The notes under the pieces: generated by a model
What the model saw: only the letters and a program-made list of their open reading frames with translations
What the model was told of the DNA's origin: nothing
Databases searched by the model: none
In this document: positions 28,861 through 40,048 of the stretch, in pieces
Layout: the number at the start of each line of letters is the position of its first letter
How positions within the stretch are numbered: the stretch's first letter is position 1
DNA from: Craspedostauros australis
Lineage: Eukaryota; Bacillariophyta; Bacillariophyceae; Mastogloiales; Achnanthaceae
DNA length: 64,000 nt
Assembly: GCA_026770025.1 (NCBI GenBank)
Contig: JAMXDE010000054.1
Coordinates: 124,001-188,000, forward strand
Reading direction: 5' to 3'
Translations under genes and position numbers: made by a program

Positions 28861-31735
28861 ACGGATGTCGATGTGAATCCTGACGCAGTCACCTGCACCT
28901 GCATCTCGAAAGCCTCGCTTGCCGACTTCGTCCTGCCTTGGTGGTTGCGTTGCCTCCACGGTCTTGAGGGACCAGAGGAGAGTATGTGTGGCCAGCACTG
29001 CAAGTGTGCCCGCGAACCTCATTGTGGAGATGACCAAATGTGATAGTCGTACGTGTGAGTGCTCTCGCTCCTCTGCTGAGTATTGTGGAGTAATTCAGTA
29101 TTGTTATATAATGCATGCGTCTAGAACTTCGCCGGACCTCTGGCGGTGGCAAGTTTCTTGCCCTTTGAGATTGGTTGGATGATCTTGCCAGATCGCTTCA
29201 GGATTTCCGGTCGCGTCATGTCCTTGACGGAGCTTCCCACGTTCCATTCCTTGCCCATGCCGCCTGCCATGGCCAGCTCGTATTCCTCGCGAGATTTGTA
29301 CGGGAAAGGGACGTCGCCCAGCATGAAGACGTTGGCCGTCTTCTTCATTCGTTTCTCGTTGATGATGACGTTGGGGCGTGTTTGTTTGTGTGTTTGTTTG
29401 CGTTTGCGAGAATCGCTGCCGTCCAGCATGGAGGACAATGCGGCAGATTTCTTGTTGCCGCCACGCTTCTTGTTTCGCTTGGATTTGGAGGCAGGTGGGG
29501 GCGGTGGCATCTTCACGCCGTCGCCAGTCCAGGATCCCCAACCGCGTGAGTTGGTGAGCTTGGCATCCCTCTTGTCGATTGCCTTGCGGGTGGGATCATT
29601 GCGCTGCTCCATTTCCTCCCGCTCGGCATCGAACTCTGCCACTGCCTCGTCCTGCGGCGCCGTGACGAAGGCCTGCCGAACGAGCTCATCTTGTGTCATG
29701 TCGGCAATCGATTTCGCCGTCGTCGATTGCGTCTGCGATTTGCCATTCTTGGATGGGTTTGGATCGGCCGTTGTGTCGCCGTCCTTGTTGTCGTCGTTGT
29801 TGTTGTCGTCGTTATGATGTACGTTGTTTTGGTCAGCATCAATAGCCGGCACTGCAGTTGGCTTGCGCTGCTTGTCGTTGGCGCCAGTTCCCATGGTCGT
29901 GGCTGCCGTGATGGACGCCATTGCACGTGCGGCAACTTTGCTGGACGTCGAGTTGCTGACACTCTTGTCAGCATTCATCCAGGGATTCTCCTCCTCGTCA
30001 CCACCGCTGGCACCGTCCTTGTGGTGGTGTTCTATTGGTGGTGTGGATCTGTTGTTCGCGTCCTTCTTCTGTTGCTTCTTGGATTTGTTGACGTTGCCAT
30101 GTTTGCCCTTCGCTGCGGCTGTCTCGCCGTTGCCGACTGTAGATGTTGTTGCGGCAGTGATCTCGAAGATGGCCCCATCTTCCGAATGTGATGGTTTCTT
30201 CCCACCGGACTGCGACGACGATGACGACGACGGCGATGAGGACTTTGCTTTCTGTGAGGCTTCTTCGACATCGTCACTGTCGATACCATCATGGTCGTCA
30301 TCATGGTCGTCATCATTGTCATCATCTGCTGTGACATCGATCCCCCCGCTCATCTTGACGACATTGGAGTTTCCAAATTCCAAACAATTCGTCATCAGCT
30401 GGCCCTTGTTGAGGACTGTGCTCAACTCCTTTTGGCTGGCCACGATCTTTTGCTTCTTGGGTACGGTGGCGGCCATTGCATCATCATCACCATCATCTCC
30501 AAAGTCACTGTTGGTGTCATCAAAGTCATCCCTATCACGTGCAGCGCCTTCCTGCAGTTCCTGAAGCAGCTCCCTGGCCTCCAACTGTGCCTTCTCACGT
30601 TGTTTCTGCAAACCTTTTTGCATGAAGGATAGCTTGAAGAGTCCCTTGTTCTTGCTGGGTATGGCGCTGTCCATATCGTGATTCTCAATTTCGGACAGTG
30701 TCCGCTTGGCCGCCGCGATCAGCCTGTCTTCGTCCATGCTGCCATCATCATCGTCGTCACCGTCGCTGCCATCCTTGCCGATCATCTTGTTCCGGAGCTC
30801 ATCGCCACGCTTGAGCTGCGCCGACAGAGCACGGCGCGTGGCCAGATCCACATTCTTGCCACGCTTGAGAATGCGCTTGGCCCACTTGCTGGTGTTCTTG
30901 TGTGCCAAGGTGAGGCGTTCCCGGATGCGCTCCATCTCCTCCTTCTCCTGTAGCTCCAACTCGAGCTGCGGGTTGATCTCGATGGCCGCCTCCATGTCCT
31001 TCTCCTTTTGGCGTTCGCGCTGGCGCTTGCGGATGCGGCGGTAGGTCTTGGATTTGATCTTCTTCATGTACTGATGCTTCTGCTCCTGGTAGGACAGCAA
31101 TGCGCGGACCTGCGCCAGCTGAGCGTGGCGGTGCTTGTATTCCTCCATGGTGATCTCATTTCGTCCAAGATCGTCGTCGTCGTCGTCGTCGTTGTCATCA
31201 AAGCCATCGCCTCCTCCTTTTCCGGCCTTACCTTCGGCAACCTCCTGTTGCTTGGCCTGCTCCTCCAGGGCCTGCTCCAGCTCGCGTTCAAAGTCATTGG
31301 ACGCTTCGAACTTGTCGACGAAGGTGTCCTTCGTGACACTGGTTTCGGCACGATGCGCACCCGTGTTGTCCTTGAAGTCCAAGGTCTCCGCCTTGCGGTT
31401 GGTCTGGATGGCCTGCGTCCAGCCACCCATCTCCTTCTTTTGCTGTCCGTAGGCCTCCTTGCGCTGCAGACGGTTGGCCTTGACGCGCGCCATGGGAGCG
31501 AGGGTGGTCTGCACGGCGCTGCTGCGACTGTCGGCGGCCATGGTCTTTTGCAGATCGGAAAAGCCCTTCGTGTCCTGCAGGCCTGCCATGAGGTGGTCCA
31601 GCGTGAGCTTGGAGGATGTCTTGGCTGCGGCGTTGTCACCGGATGCCACATCCATGAGCTGCTGTCCGATGAAGGTGGAGAATTCGGATTCTGGAACTTG
31701 GGACATGTGTTTGTATGCAGAGCGTTTGGAGGCTC
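28861..31735 (-). repeat. UTP14 segmental duplication, full-gene copy
   Basis: Partner of 21495-24366. It includes about 260 bases of 3' flank and the gene body to codon 142 or so, but not the first 420 bases of the gene. Confidence 0.9.
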
Positions 31736-32159
31736 GGTCTTCCCTCTCCTTGTCCTTCTCGGTGGCATCGTCGTCATTCTTGGCGTCCAGATTGTTCAGC
31801 AGGTCCAGCATGTACTGTCCACCATCATCTTCCTCCTCTTCTTCGTCCTCGTCACCGCTGTCATCGTCGCTGTCCATCCCACCGCCATCGCTCGAGATCT
31901 CTTCATCGTCGCTGTCCATTTCTCCATCATTGTCATCATCACCATCGTCGTCGCTGCCATCTTTCGCACTGTCGGAGTTGAAGAACGCGCCCCACTTGCG
32001 CTCATCATCCGAATTGAAGGCCTCATCCTCCGGGATCTCCTCATCGTCGCTGTCGTTCACCTTCTCATTCCACTGGTACTGCGTCGCCGGATCATCGTAT
32101 TGCTGCTTGGTCTTCTTTTGATGCGCCTTGTTCCTGGCTCGGTTGCCGCGTTTGCCCAT
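29121..32159 (-). CDS. UTP14: U3 small nucleolar RNA-associated protein 14 (UTP14), full copy
   Basis: A 1012-residue single-exon gene. Utp14 belongs to the nucleolar small-subunit processome; in yeast it activates the helicase Dhr1, which releases U3 snoRNA from pre-18S rRNA. The N-terminus is basic, then EIPEDEAFNSDDERKWGAFF, then a long acidic stretch to residue 140. Family landmarks follow: SQVPESEFSTFIGQ, HKNTSKWAKRILKRG (about residue 430) and a C-terminal block with VPFPYKSREEYELAMAGG ending GPAKF. Low-complexity Asp runs and a Lys/Asn-rich region fill the middle. The length is greater than the roughly 770-900 residues of yeast and animal proteins because of these insertions. The start ATG lies in good context. 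The 3' two-thirds is duplicated at 21753-24366. Confidence 0.9.
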   Translation of the reverse strand: MGKRGNRARNKAHQKKTKQQYDDPATQYQWNEKVNDSDDEEIPEDEAFNSDDERKWGAFFNSDSAKDGSDDDGDDDNDGEMDSDDEEISSDGGGMDSDDDSGDEDEEEEEDDGGQYMLDLLNNLDAKNDDDATEKDKEREDRASKRSAYKHMSQVPESEFSTFIGQQLMDVASGDNAAAKTSSKLTLDHLMAGLQDTKGFSDLQKTMAADSRSSAVQTTLAPMARVKANRLQRKEAYGQQKKEMGGWTQAIQTNRKAETLDFKDNTGAHRAETSVTKDTFVDKFEASNDFERELEQALEEQAKQQEVAEGKAGKGGGDGFDDNDDDDDDDLGRNEITMEEYKHRHAQLAQVRALLSYQEQKHQYMKKIKSKTYRRIRKRQRERQKEKDMEAAIEINPQLELELQEKEEMERIRERLTLAHKNTSKWAKRILKRGKNVDLATRRALSAQLKRGDELRNKMIGKDGSDGDDDDDGSMDEDRLIAAAKRTLSEIENHDMDSAIPSKNKGLFKLSFMQKGLQKQREKAQLEARELLQELQEGAARDRDDFDDTNSDFGDDGDDDAMAATVPKKQKIVASQKELSTVLNKGQLMTNCLEFGNSNVVKMSGGIDVTADDDNDDDHDDDHDGIDSDDVEEASQKAKSSSPSSSSSSQSGGKKPSHSEDGAIFEITAATTSTVGNGETAAAKGKHGNVNKSKKQQKKDANNRSTPPIEHHHKDGASGGDEEENPWMNADKSVSNSTSSKVAARAMASITAATTMGTGANDKQRKPTAVPAIDADQNNVHHNDDNNNDDNKDGDTTADPNPSKNGKSQTQSTTAKSIADMTQDELVRQAFVTAPQDEAVAEFDAEREEMEQRNDPTRKAIDKRDAKLTNSRGWGSWTGDGVKMPPPPPASKSKRNKKRGGNKKSAALSSMLDGSDSRKRKQTHKQTRPNVIINEKRMKKTANVFMLGDVPFPYKSREEYELAMAGGMGKEWNVGSSVKDMTRPEILKRSGKIIQPISKGKKLATARGPAKF

Positions 32160-32813
32160 TGCTTCTATTCGTGCAATACAATGGAGTCGATCAGGGTGTG
32201 CTGCCAGTCTGATGTGATGTGCTGCTCGTGGTCGTGCGCTGATGTTGCAAGTAGTGGAATGGAGAGTGCCGATGGATTGGTCTGTTCGATGATGTGACCA
32301 ACGCGTGTGTGCATCAGTGAAGTTGTGGCACTTTGTGATGGAACACTTTTTCGTTGGTTGTTGCTAGTATCGTCCGTCCGTATGTCCTTGTATGTGTTCT
32401 GTTCGTGTTTCGCCAGTCCATAGTTGTCATTTGACCGTTCGTTAGAAGCTGCGGTATAATACAATTGCCCTTCTAAATTGGATTCGATCCATTTCGACAG
32501 TGAAGTTGTTACGGGCGAGGTTGTGACCGTTTGTTCCAGGCTCATCGCTACACAAGGAAGCAAGGCATCGCTCGAAACGGAAACGCGCTGGGCAACAACC
32601 AAACGTGTGCTGCGTGGACTGCACATCGTGCAGAGCATCCCGCACGCGTACTCTTCGCCCTACTGCAGTGTGCACTTTTCTGTATTCCTATACTCGTACG
32701 TACTCTCTATACTCGTATGCGCACGCGTAAGTCTCTACCGTAGTTCTATTAGTGTCTCCTGCTTCTAAAATGTAAAAATGCATCGTGTAACCAAGTGCGT
32801 ACGTGCCTCCTCT
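32160..32813. other. Intergenic region upstream of UTP14
   Basis: It lies between the UTP14 start and the end of the kinase gene, both minus strand. No gene is supported; short antisense frames are chance. It should contain the UTP14 promoter. Confidence 0.5.
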
Positions 32814-34181
32814 TCAACAGATAAGCGGAGACGTTCCGGATGCGGCACGTGGCTCAAAATCGTCATGATCATCCTCGCTTGCTTCGGTCGCCGCCGTTGT
32901 GGATGAGATGGTGGTGTAACAGGCCGAGACGTTTTCCTTGAGCGTGGGCATGGGAGGTGTCACAAACGAAGGTTGCTTGCGCACGACGCTTTGGCTTTCA
33001 ACGCAGCGCACGGGCGATGGCGCCGACACCGGCCCTCTGTGCATGACACTGTGGATATCAAACTCTTCATCGTTCTTTTCCAGAAGGCTCGTGAGCGTGC
33101 TGACGATGTGGGCGAAGTTGGGCCTTGTGTTGGGCTGACGATCCCAGCAGGCCGCGATGAGACGGCGCAACGTGCCCGATGGGATGGCGCGCAACGAGGG
33201 ACGCCAATCCTTGTCCACGACCTTTTCCCGGAACGCGTCGGTGGACTTGAACTGCGTGAAGGGCTTCTGCAGCGTGCAGAGTTCGTACAGCAGGACGCCG
33301 AAGGAGTAGACATCGGCCTTGAGGTCGGCCTTGTGCCCACGCGACATCTCCGGCGCCATGTACCGCAGGGAGCCCGCCATCTCGTGGTTGGGGCAGACGT
33401 GGACTTCACGAGCAAGTCCGAGGTCGAAGATCTTGACGTTGCCGTGCTGATCGAAGCCGACGTTGCTGGGCTTGAGGTCTCGCATGACGATGTCTTTGGA
33501 GTGCAGGTAGTGCATGCCCATGGCGACGCTGAGACCCGCCTCCTCGATGCGCTGCAGGATCTGCGGCTTGGCGAGATCGGCACGCGACTTGTCGTTCCTC
33601 CAGGCCGCGAGCTTGTGCGCGAGGGTGGTGGAGAGCAGGTCCAGCACGAGGAAGTAGCCGCTGGGCTGATGGAAGGCTTGGTCCAACGGGGCCTTCGATG
33701 TGGCGTGCAGCTTGATGATGTTGGGATGATCCAGTTTGGAGAGGATGGAGGCCTCCGTGGCAAGATCCGCGGCGGACGTCTCGATGTGCTGAGGCGACTC
33801 CTTGAAGACCTGGGGCCGCAGCGCCTTCACAGCCATCGTTCGAGTTGCACTCGTTGAAGACGGAGATTGGTGCGAGGTAGCGACATCAGCGGACAAGACT
33901 TGGCACGAGACGCCTGTGCCGACCTTCTCTCGGAGGCGAATGCTCTCCCAGGTGATGGTGGGGACGCTGTGTGCCTTCAGCTTGGACTGTTTCTCCATCA
34001 GCGCCACCTTCCGCTGGACGATCGCGCCGGTGGTGTTGGAAGCGGCCACAGTGCTGCGGCTGTTGCATGACACAGATCTTGATGGCTGCTGCTGTTGTCG
34101 TTGCTGCTGCTGTTTGTGCTGGGGTCCAACAGATGGGGGCATTGATGTTGCTCGCGGTGCTCCAAGTGTCATGGTGGTCAT
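32814..34181 (-). CDS. Serine/threonine protein kinase, TKL-like
   Basis: Encodes 455 residues from the ATG at 34181 (MTTMTLGAPR); the frame is open 216 bases further upstream, but the 5' extension looks like leader sequence. Residues 1-80 are Gln/Ser-rich and disordered. The kinase domain covers about 83-370: Gly-loop GTGVSCQV, VAIK-type lysine in MAVKALRP, Glu in the helix C region, catalytic loop MRDLKPSN, Mg-binding DLG (not DFG) in KIFDLGLARE, and APE in YMAPEM. All catalytic residues are present, so it should be active. MRD in place of HRD is a variation in the first position. The tail after 380 is Ser/Thr-rich and acidic. It has no membrane segment. Target and pathway are unknown. Confidence 0.85.
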   Translation of the reverse strand: MTTMTLGAPRATSMPPSVGPQHKQQQQRQQQQPSRSVSCNSRSTVAASNTTGAIVQRKVALMEKQSKLKAHSVPTITWESIRLREKVGTGVSCQVLSADVATSHQSPSSTSATRTMAVKALRPQVFKESPQHIETSAADLATEASILSKLDHPNIIKLHATSKAPLDQAFHQPSGYFLVLDLLSTTLAHKLAAWRNDKSRADLAKPQILQRIEEAGLSVAMGMHYLHSKDIVMRDLKPSNVGFDQHGNVKIFDLGLAREVHVCPNHEMAGSLRYMAPEMSRGHKADLKADVYSFGVLLYELCTLQKPFTQFKSTDAFREKVVDKDWRPSLRAIPSGTLRRLIAACWDRQPNTRPNFAHIVSTLTSLLEKNDEEFDIHSVMHRGPVSAPSPVRCVESQSVVRKQPSFVTPPMPTLKENVSACYTTISSTTAATEASEDDHDDFEPRAASGTSPLIC

Positions 34182-34454
34182 TTTGTTGTTTGTGATGTTG
34201 CGAAAGGTATTGCGTGTGATGTTGGTTGTTGCTTGTTGGTTGAGTTTTTGCTTCGTTTCGTATTTTATGGAGAATGGACACGCGAAGCTTGGCTGAGGGC
34301 TGTTGAGGCGCAGTTGTTCCTTTGTGGTGGTCAGCGAAAGGAAGGAAGGAACAAAGAGGATGAATTTGTTTCGGAGAAGGGAAAGACAATCCCACACGAG
34401 CGAAGATCGTGAAACTCTGGCAATTTCAAGACTACGGCCAGTTTGGGGAAGTTG
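34182..34454. other. Kinase gene 5' region
   Basis: Probable 5' leader and promoter of the kinase gene. No other feature is seen. Confidence 0.4.
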
Positions 34455-35108
34455 TCACTGGGACAGCCGAGGAAGTTGCCGTTGCGGTTGCTGCTGACTG
34501 GTGGCAAGAGAAAAGGTTGATCCTCCGATGCTTGTGGTTTTGTGACGAGCGGGGATCTGGATGTTGCCCAGGCTGCGATTGTCGTGCGTTGGACGATGGT
34601 GGTGAATAGGAGTCGATTGAACTTCGGGAAGGAGGAGCAATAGGTATGGTACGCCAAAGTACAGATAGAAATGGAGTGTATTCTGCCCAGGATCTTTTTT
34701 ATGAGCGCTTTCTGTGCAAGAGGGGATGGATGGAAGAGGAGAGGGGAAGTGCTTTCTTTCTTGTTGCTTTTGTTGTTGCTGGTGTTTATTGTTTGTGAGC
34801 AGAAATGATTGATGCCAATGTGATGGATGTGCGACACCGCAATCTGTGCTCTTCACGTAAGTTTGTGGTAGACTGCCGTTTGGGTCCTCTCGTTCGTGCC
34901 CAGAACTCAAAAGCGTCCTGAGTACTGGTGCAGCAACGATGGGAATGATGGCAGGGTTGATGGGTGTCTCGATGTTTCCTTGATGGCCAAACAACTCTGA
35001 GGCTAGTTTGCAAGAGCTTCCGTTTACGATTACGCGTGTACTGTGCGCCTCCACGAGAGTGATGCAAGATGAAAGAAACACAAAGAGGACGAGACTCCCA
35101 TGGCACAT
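34455..35108 (-). CDS. Hypothetical protein with possible signal peptide (doubtful)
   Basis: From the ATG at 35108 the frame begins MCHGSLVLFVFLSSCITLVE, which has the shape of a signal peptide with possible cleavage after VEA. The next 90 residues contain NGSSCKLASELFGHQGN and look plausible. After that the frame becomes His/Gln-rich and low complexity and may run past a true exon end. I recognise no domain. It may be the first exon of a secreted protein or chance. Confidence 0.3.
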   Translation of the reverse strand: MCHGSLVLFVFLSSCITLVEAHSTRVIVNGSSCKLASELFGHQGNIETPINPAIIPIVAAPVLRTLLSSGHEREDPNGSLPQTYVKSTDCGVAHPSHWHQSFLLTNNKHQQQQKQQERKHFPSPLPSIPSCTESAHKKDPGQNTLHFYLYFGVPYLLLLLPEVQSTPIHHHRPTHDNRSLGNIQIPARHKTTSIGGSTFSLATSQQQPQRQLPRLSQ

Positions 35109-36433
35109 CAACTGGTTGGTGATCTGCTCTTTCTCCTCAAACACGCTGGACCATGGGCCAAACGCTCTCAAACATACACATTGAACCCTCCATGTGCAAC
35201 CCTTTCGTACGCGACTTTCGCACATGACCTGCAAGCTGGTTTTCTCATCCTCCACATGCCTCTGCAGTACACCCAAGATACTCATCCACAATACCTGCTC
35301 CACACGTCACATCGAACCACGTCTCATCACATCACCACCAGTACTGGTATGGAGACACACGCGGCAACCTGTTTGACACCTATTCGTGCTTGCCCCTCCC
35401 TTGCACCGGTGATGGCGACCATGGATGACAACTTTCTCTGTACCTTCTTACCTCTCTACTAATCATATTAGTCACAAATACTGGTCGGGGGTTTGTCTTC
35501 GGACAACTCACAAATAAAGAACAAGAGCTCCGACCAGGGCACGCAACAACGGGCCAATACGTCTACAGTAGTTACTTGTGCACTTTGACAATGGAGGCGA
35601 CAGAGAGGGAGAGAAAACCTCAGAACGCGGTGTCCAAGGTTCATCACCTCACGCTTCCAGGACAGTCTGTCGGAACGCGACGGAAGCCCGAGTCCGGTGG
35701 GACAGATGCACATCAATCATCATTCGTTGGTTGAACCGTGGCCATGGGAACCGCGGTAAATACGTCATCGGCGTCGTTTTCCGATGGGACTGCCTTAATA
35801 GTCCATTTAGTCCGTGCACTTGGCCTCACGAAACGAAAAGGTACTACTGTAGACGTGTGATCGACGTCCCGTGGGAGAGGCTATGAACACTAGGAGCTAC
35901 TTCTGTTACCATTGATTGCCCAGTGCAGGACAGCTCGACGGGGCTTAGCCAGCGTCTGCGCCATCCATTTTTTGGCTGGGTGTCTTTGGGCGTGTTGCCA
36001 CCATCGGTGGCGAGGCCAATCGCCCAGGTACGGGCTTTCTGGGCTTGATCTTCGTTGTGCAGTCTTGCTTCAACAGCGGAAACAGTGCGCGCAACCACGA
36101 ACGCAGGTAGAGGGCAAAGCCTCGCGCGTACTCTGTGGTACAGGAAGCACGTCTGTCCTGACCAGGGAGGCGCGGTAATGCCATTTTTTGGAATGTAATT
36201 TCAGGTTTACAAATACCCAACGAAAATGCACGGTAATTGTCATGTGCGATATTTCGATTCATTTCACAAGCTTTTAGCAGAAGGAAGAACAGAATTTTAC
36301 TCGATTGTCATACATTGCTGTTGTTTGCTGCCATTTGTACACGACGATTTAGTGCTCTACTTTTTACTACTGCATACAAGTGTGTGTGTGTGTGTGGATC
36401 GTTTACTTTTACATGGGGGATGATGCTACGGTG
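35109..36433. other. Intergenic region left of the Harbinger-type element
   Basis: No gene is supported. A minus-strand frame at 35945-36262 is open but has no recognisable domain. A GT-repeat tract lies at about 36380-36397. The left member of a 15-bp inverted pair is at 36165-36179. Confidence 0.5.
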
Positions 36434-38648
36434 CTAGTACTCCTCAGGTTCTTCATCGCTGGACTCATCATCGCTGGACTCATCATCGCTGGACTCGTCA
36501 TCGCTGGACTCGTCATCGCCGGACTCCTCTGCAATATACTCGTCATCGCCGGACTCCTCTGCAATATACTCGTCATCGCTGGACTCCTTGTTGTTGTTGC
36601 CCTCCTGGTCAGTGCAAAACTCCGGCAAGCCATCTCCCTCTTCCTCCTCGAGGGCCTTCATTTGGTCATCCATGTATTTCTCCAGGGATGCCTCAATACC
36701 TGCAGCCAAGGTGGCCTCCTGGGCTTCAGGTGCATCACCTGGATCATCTGCATCCACAGCTGGCGGTGCATCAGCCGCATCCACAGCAGCTGGCGGTGCA
36801 TTGGCCGCATCCACAGCAGCAGCTCGTGCCTCGGCCTCTCGTTCTTCCGCTCGCGCAGCCACAGCCAGGGCCCGTTTGGCGAAGGCGCGGGCTTTCGCTG
36901 CTGCCGATGGTTGGGCACGGCGGACTTGTGATGGAGGGGGTACCACGCGCTCAATCAGGACCTCATCGTGGCCCGGGGGGGCTCTCTTGGGGGTGCGGGT
37001 GTAGTGGGCCGCTGCCATCGCGACGCCATGGGCGATCGCGGCATCAACACCACGCCTGATTGGTGCGGGTGTTGGTTCGGTGTGTTGGATGGCGTTTTTG
37101 GTTTTTGTGTGTGATTTGTGTTTCTTGTGCTTTCGCTTTTTCTTGTGCGCCTTGCCTTTGGTCTTGGAGTGTTTGCTGGTGGATGCACCAAAGCGGCTGC
37201 TGGTGGCACTCAGGCTTTTACCGGACAGGCTCACCACGTCCGGACACTCGGGAAAAGCCTTCCCAAACACACCGCGCTGTTGGAAGAAGGAGTTGGCAAA
37301 GCGGAAGAAAATTGCGTGTGTTAGTCCGTGTGCTTTTGTCACCCGTCGAGTCGTGGGTGATCGTGAAAGTCATCGAGTCATTGTGCTTTTACTTACCTCA
37401 ACTCTTCCTGCCTTTTCAAAAGTAGATGGCGCATGACATGTCCCAGTACCGATGCTGGAGTCATCGCAACGGGAGGGCAGACATGTATGGCGCGTGTTGA
37501 TGTCAACACGGAATTGGGGCTTAGTCGCCCCAACCCGCGACAAGCCAGCGAACACGGGGCGTTTATGTGGAGAACGAGCTTTGGGAACGGTAGAAACGAT
37601 TGGATGAGAACTGTTTTGCTCAACAACGCGGACAATCAGCACAGGTGCCCTCACCACCGCTTCTTTGTCGTTCGTTGGAACTTCAAGTTCAACGTAGTTA
37701 ATTCCGTTGAGAACGCGATCGTCAGCGCGTTCCCATCGATTTGTCACAGCGAACGGCAAATCGACAATCTGTGTGCGAACTGGTGCTCCATCGCGCTGCT
37801 TCATACGCGACAATGACTTGGTGACCGCATCCGCACGTGCCTTTTCGTCGTCAATAAGCTCCACCCAAACACTGTTCGCAATCGTGAACTCATCACGCAA
37901 ATGGTCGTGCACACGTTCGATGTTGCCGAGAGCAGCGTTTTGTGTTACTTCAAGCACGACAGACATGCCCCCAGGCGCAACATGCACACGAAGGTCTTTG
38001 TGGCAAGTGCCACCGGTGAGTTCGAAGGTGAGGTCGATGATACGCTCGCCATTCTTGTTGCGGTAGAAGGCGCGAGTGACTGGAAGTTCGTGTTGGTTGT
38101 TTGCGTCGAGCCACTTCATGACATCGGCGTCAGTGGTGGCGACTGGTGGTGAAGGAGCGCATTTCATGGTGGTGGTGTTTGTTTGTTGCGGTGGCGGTGG
38201 TGGCTTCGTTGGTGTGTTGTTGTTGTCGTTGTCCAGCTTTGACAGGTCGATGTCGCTCCGGATCATTCGAGAAGCTTCTCGAATCGATTTCGCGTTCGCG
38301 GCAAGCTCGGACACGGTGGGAGATTCGTTGGCGTCTTTCCTGACTGGAAAATTCCAATCACGAGTCGCAAATTATGAGTCACGTTTTATGAGTCAAGCAT
38401 AAAGTAGTCGATCAAGTCATAATTGCACACGTAATTGATCCAAGGTACTTACTTTGTTCCTGTCTGACCTTCGCACGCAGATTCGCCAGATTTCGCGCAA
38501 ATTCGGTTGGGATGAATTGGCGAGCGGCTTCAGAGTTTTTCCACGCGTCGTTTGCAGTCCATTCGGGTGGTATGGCTCCGCTTCTGATTTGTTTTTTGAG
38601 GAGTTGGACTTGTGTGCTGCTGTACACCCAACGTTTCGGCTTGGCCAT
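36434..38648 (-). CDS. Transposon accessory protein, 661 residues (three exons)
   Basis: Exons are 38648-38453, 38343-37397 and 37276-36434. The introns (109 and 120 nt) have GTAAGT donors and TTTCCAG and TTCCAACAG acceptors, and the frame joins at both; the second has a CTAAC branch-like site. The N-terminus (VYSSTQVQLLKKQIRSGAIP, WKNSEAARQFIPTEFARN) resembles short DNA-binding-like modules of stramenopile transposon proteins, with a W..S.A....I..G.IP pattern. The central 200 residues (LRVHVAPGGMSVVLEV, NRWERADDRVLNGINYVELE) are beta-rich and of unknown fold. A Lys/His-rich block follows. The C-terminus is acidic, with Ser-Ser-Asp-Asp-Glu tandem repeats. It is divergently paired with the transposase at 40049, and Harbinger elements usually carry a second protein that binds transposase and DNA; that role is inferred here. 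Confidence 0.7.
36449..36600. repeat. Coding tandem repeat, 15-bp units
   Basis: About ten units based on TCATCGCTGGACTCG, with two longer units including GCAATATACTCG. They encode the acidic Ser-Ser-Asp-Asp-Glu tail of the 661-residue protein on the minus strand. Repeat number is likely variable. Confidence 0.85.
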
Positions 38649-40048
38649 GATCCTTTTTTGTGTGCTTACACTCTCCTTTCCACCACACACTCTTGTGGTG
38701 CATGTTGATGTGCATGCAGTCTCATGCGCATTTGCGATACAATCGAACGAGTTGTGTATTGGCCTGCCTGCCTGCCTGCGTGATAGTAGTGGTGGTAATA
38801 GTCGTGTTGGTATTCCCGCTTCGTTCTTCCAGAGGAACTAATAAAGTGCAATGTCTACGTAGCACATTACATGGCATGCACTTGTTCGGCGGCGTCCCAC
38901 ATAGATGTTGGTGGGACACACAACACTATCGACGCAAGTGACAGCAACAGCTCCTCCCTGTACCATATTAAAAAGAAATCCCACTTCATTGTTGAAGGGA
39001 TTATTCCTTCTTCCCAAAGAATTAAATTGTAATTCCACCCGGAATTACAATATAATTATTTTTTTTATTCTCAGCGTATTCTTCATGTCACCACGACGGC
39101 AGTGTGAGATATTTCCCTTTTTGGGTGGAATTGCTGGGGAGAGAGGGCCGGAATTACAAAATAAATTATTTTACAATACCGTTCGACCTCGTGGTATTTC
39201 CATGTTGGATGGGACGCAAGGGAAATCTTTCCACATCCCCACGTAGGACTGATGTAGCTTGACTACCTGATGAAGGTCACGAACTGCGCTGCATGCCAAA
39301 AAAGCTCCCCCACGAGAACGCACCTTCTCCGTTTCTTTTGGCGTTCCCGCGTCCCACTCAAGTCACGCACCCCGCTGCAGCGCGGGGCCGGAACCCAAAT
39401 GCGCGGTCGTTTGATCGTCACGTGTTGATCAAGCAAGACAAGCAAGCAAGCCGACAGCATCGACTGTTGTAACGGAGCTGAGTGGAGCAGTCTACCATTG
39501 ATACTGTATATGTCCTGCATTGCATTGAAGGACAACAGATGCCTAATGATAACCGCGACTTCACTATGTAGGCGCGCTTGTATGCTTGTATAGTTGGCAC
39601 TCCATGCCACAATCATTCCACTATTGGCACGCGTACAGCAGACAGTCCAATGCATCGCGCGTTGCTCTAGTATGTCTACATCCGTGGCTGTTGCAAATTG
39701 CATTGTTGTAGCCACATGTAAGCCACACAGTAGAGACGGATTACATCAAGTGGGACATGACACACCATCCAATGCAATCGAAGTCATGGGAGGCTGAAGC
39801 ACTACTTGTACAGAGCATGCCACACCGACATGCTACTAGTTGGCACGAACTGGAGGAGCTAATTTGTAGACTATGTGGTTGTCGCCAGCGTACGACGTTG
39901 GAAACAACGAGATGGAGCCCAGGCACTTCCTCCACGACCAGTGGACTCGCTGTTGTCGCTGTCATCACACAAAACGCTGTCTTCGAACAACTCCGTGCCA
40001 AATTGTACTCCACGTAGTCGAAGCAGCGCCAACACAAGACTTGCAGAC
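38649..40048. other. Intergenic region between the two transposon genes
   Basis: Shared promoter region of the divergent pair, 1.4 kb. It includes a tight hairpin at 39027-39050 and an imperfect direct copy of its right arm at about 39149-39172 (CCGGAATTACAA.ATAA). No further gene is seen. Confidence 0.5.
39027..39050. repeat. Short hairpin between the transposon genes
   Basis: Arms TTGTAATTCC and GGAATTACAA with a 4-base loop ACCC. Confidence 0.8.

Noticed and set aside
31008-32297. A 429-codon plus-strand frame across UTP14
   Set aside because: It is the antisense shadow of Asp/Glu-rich coding sequence and appears, shortened, in the duplicated copy as well.
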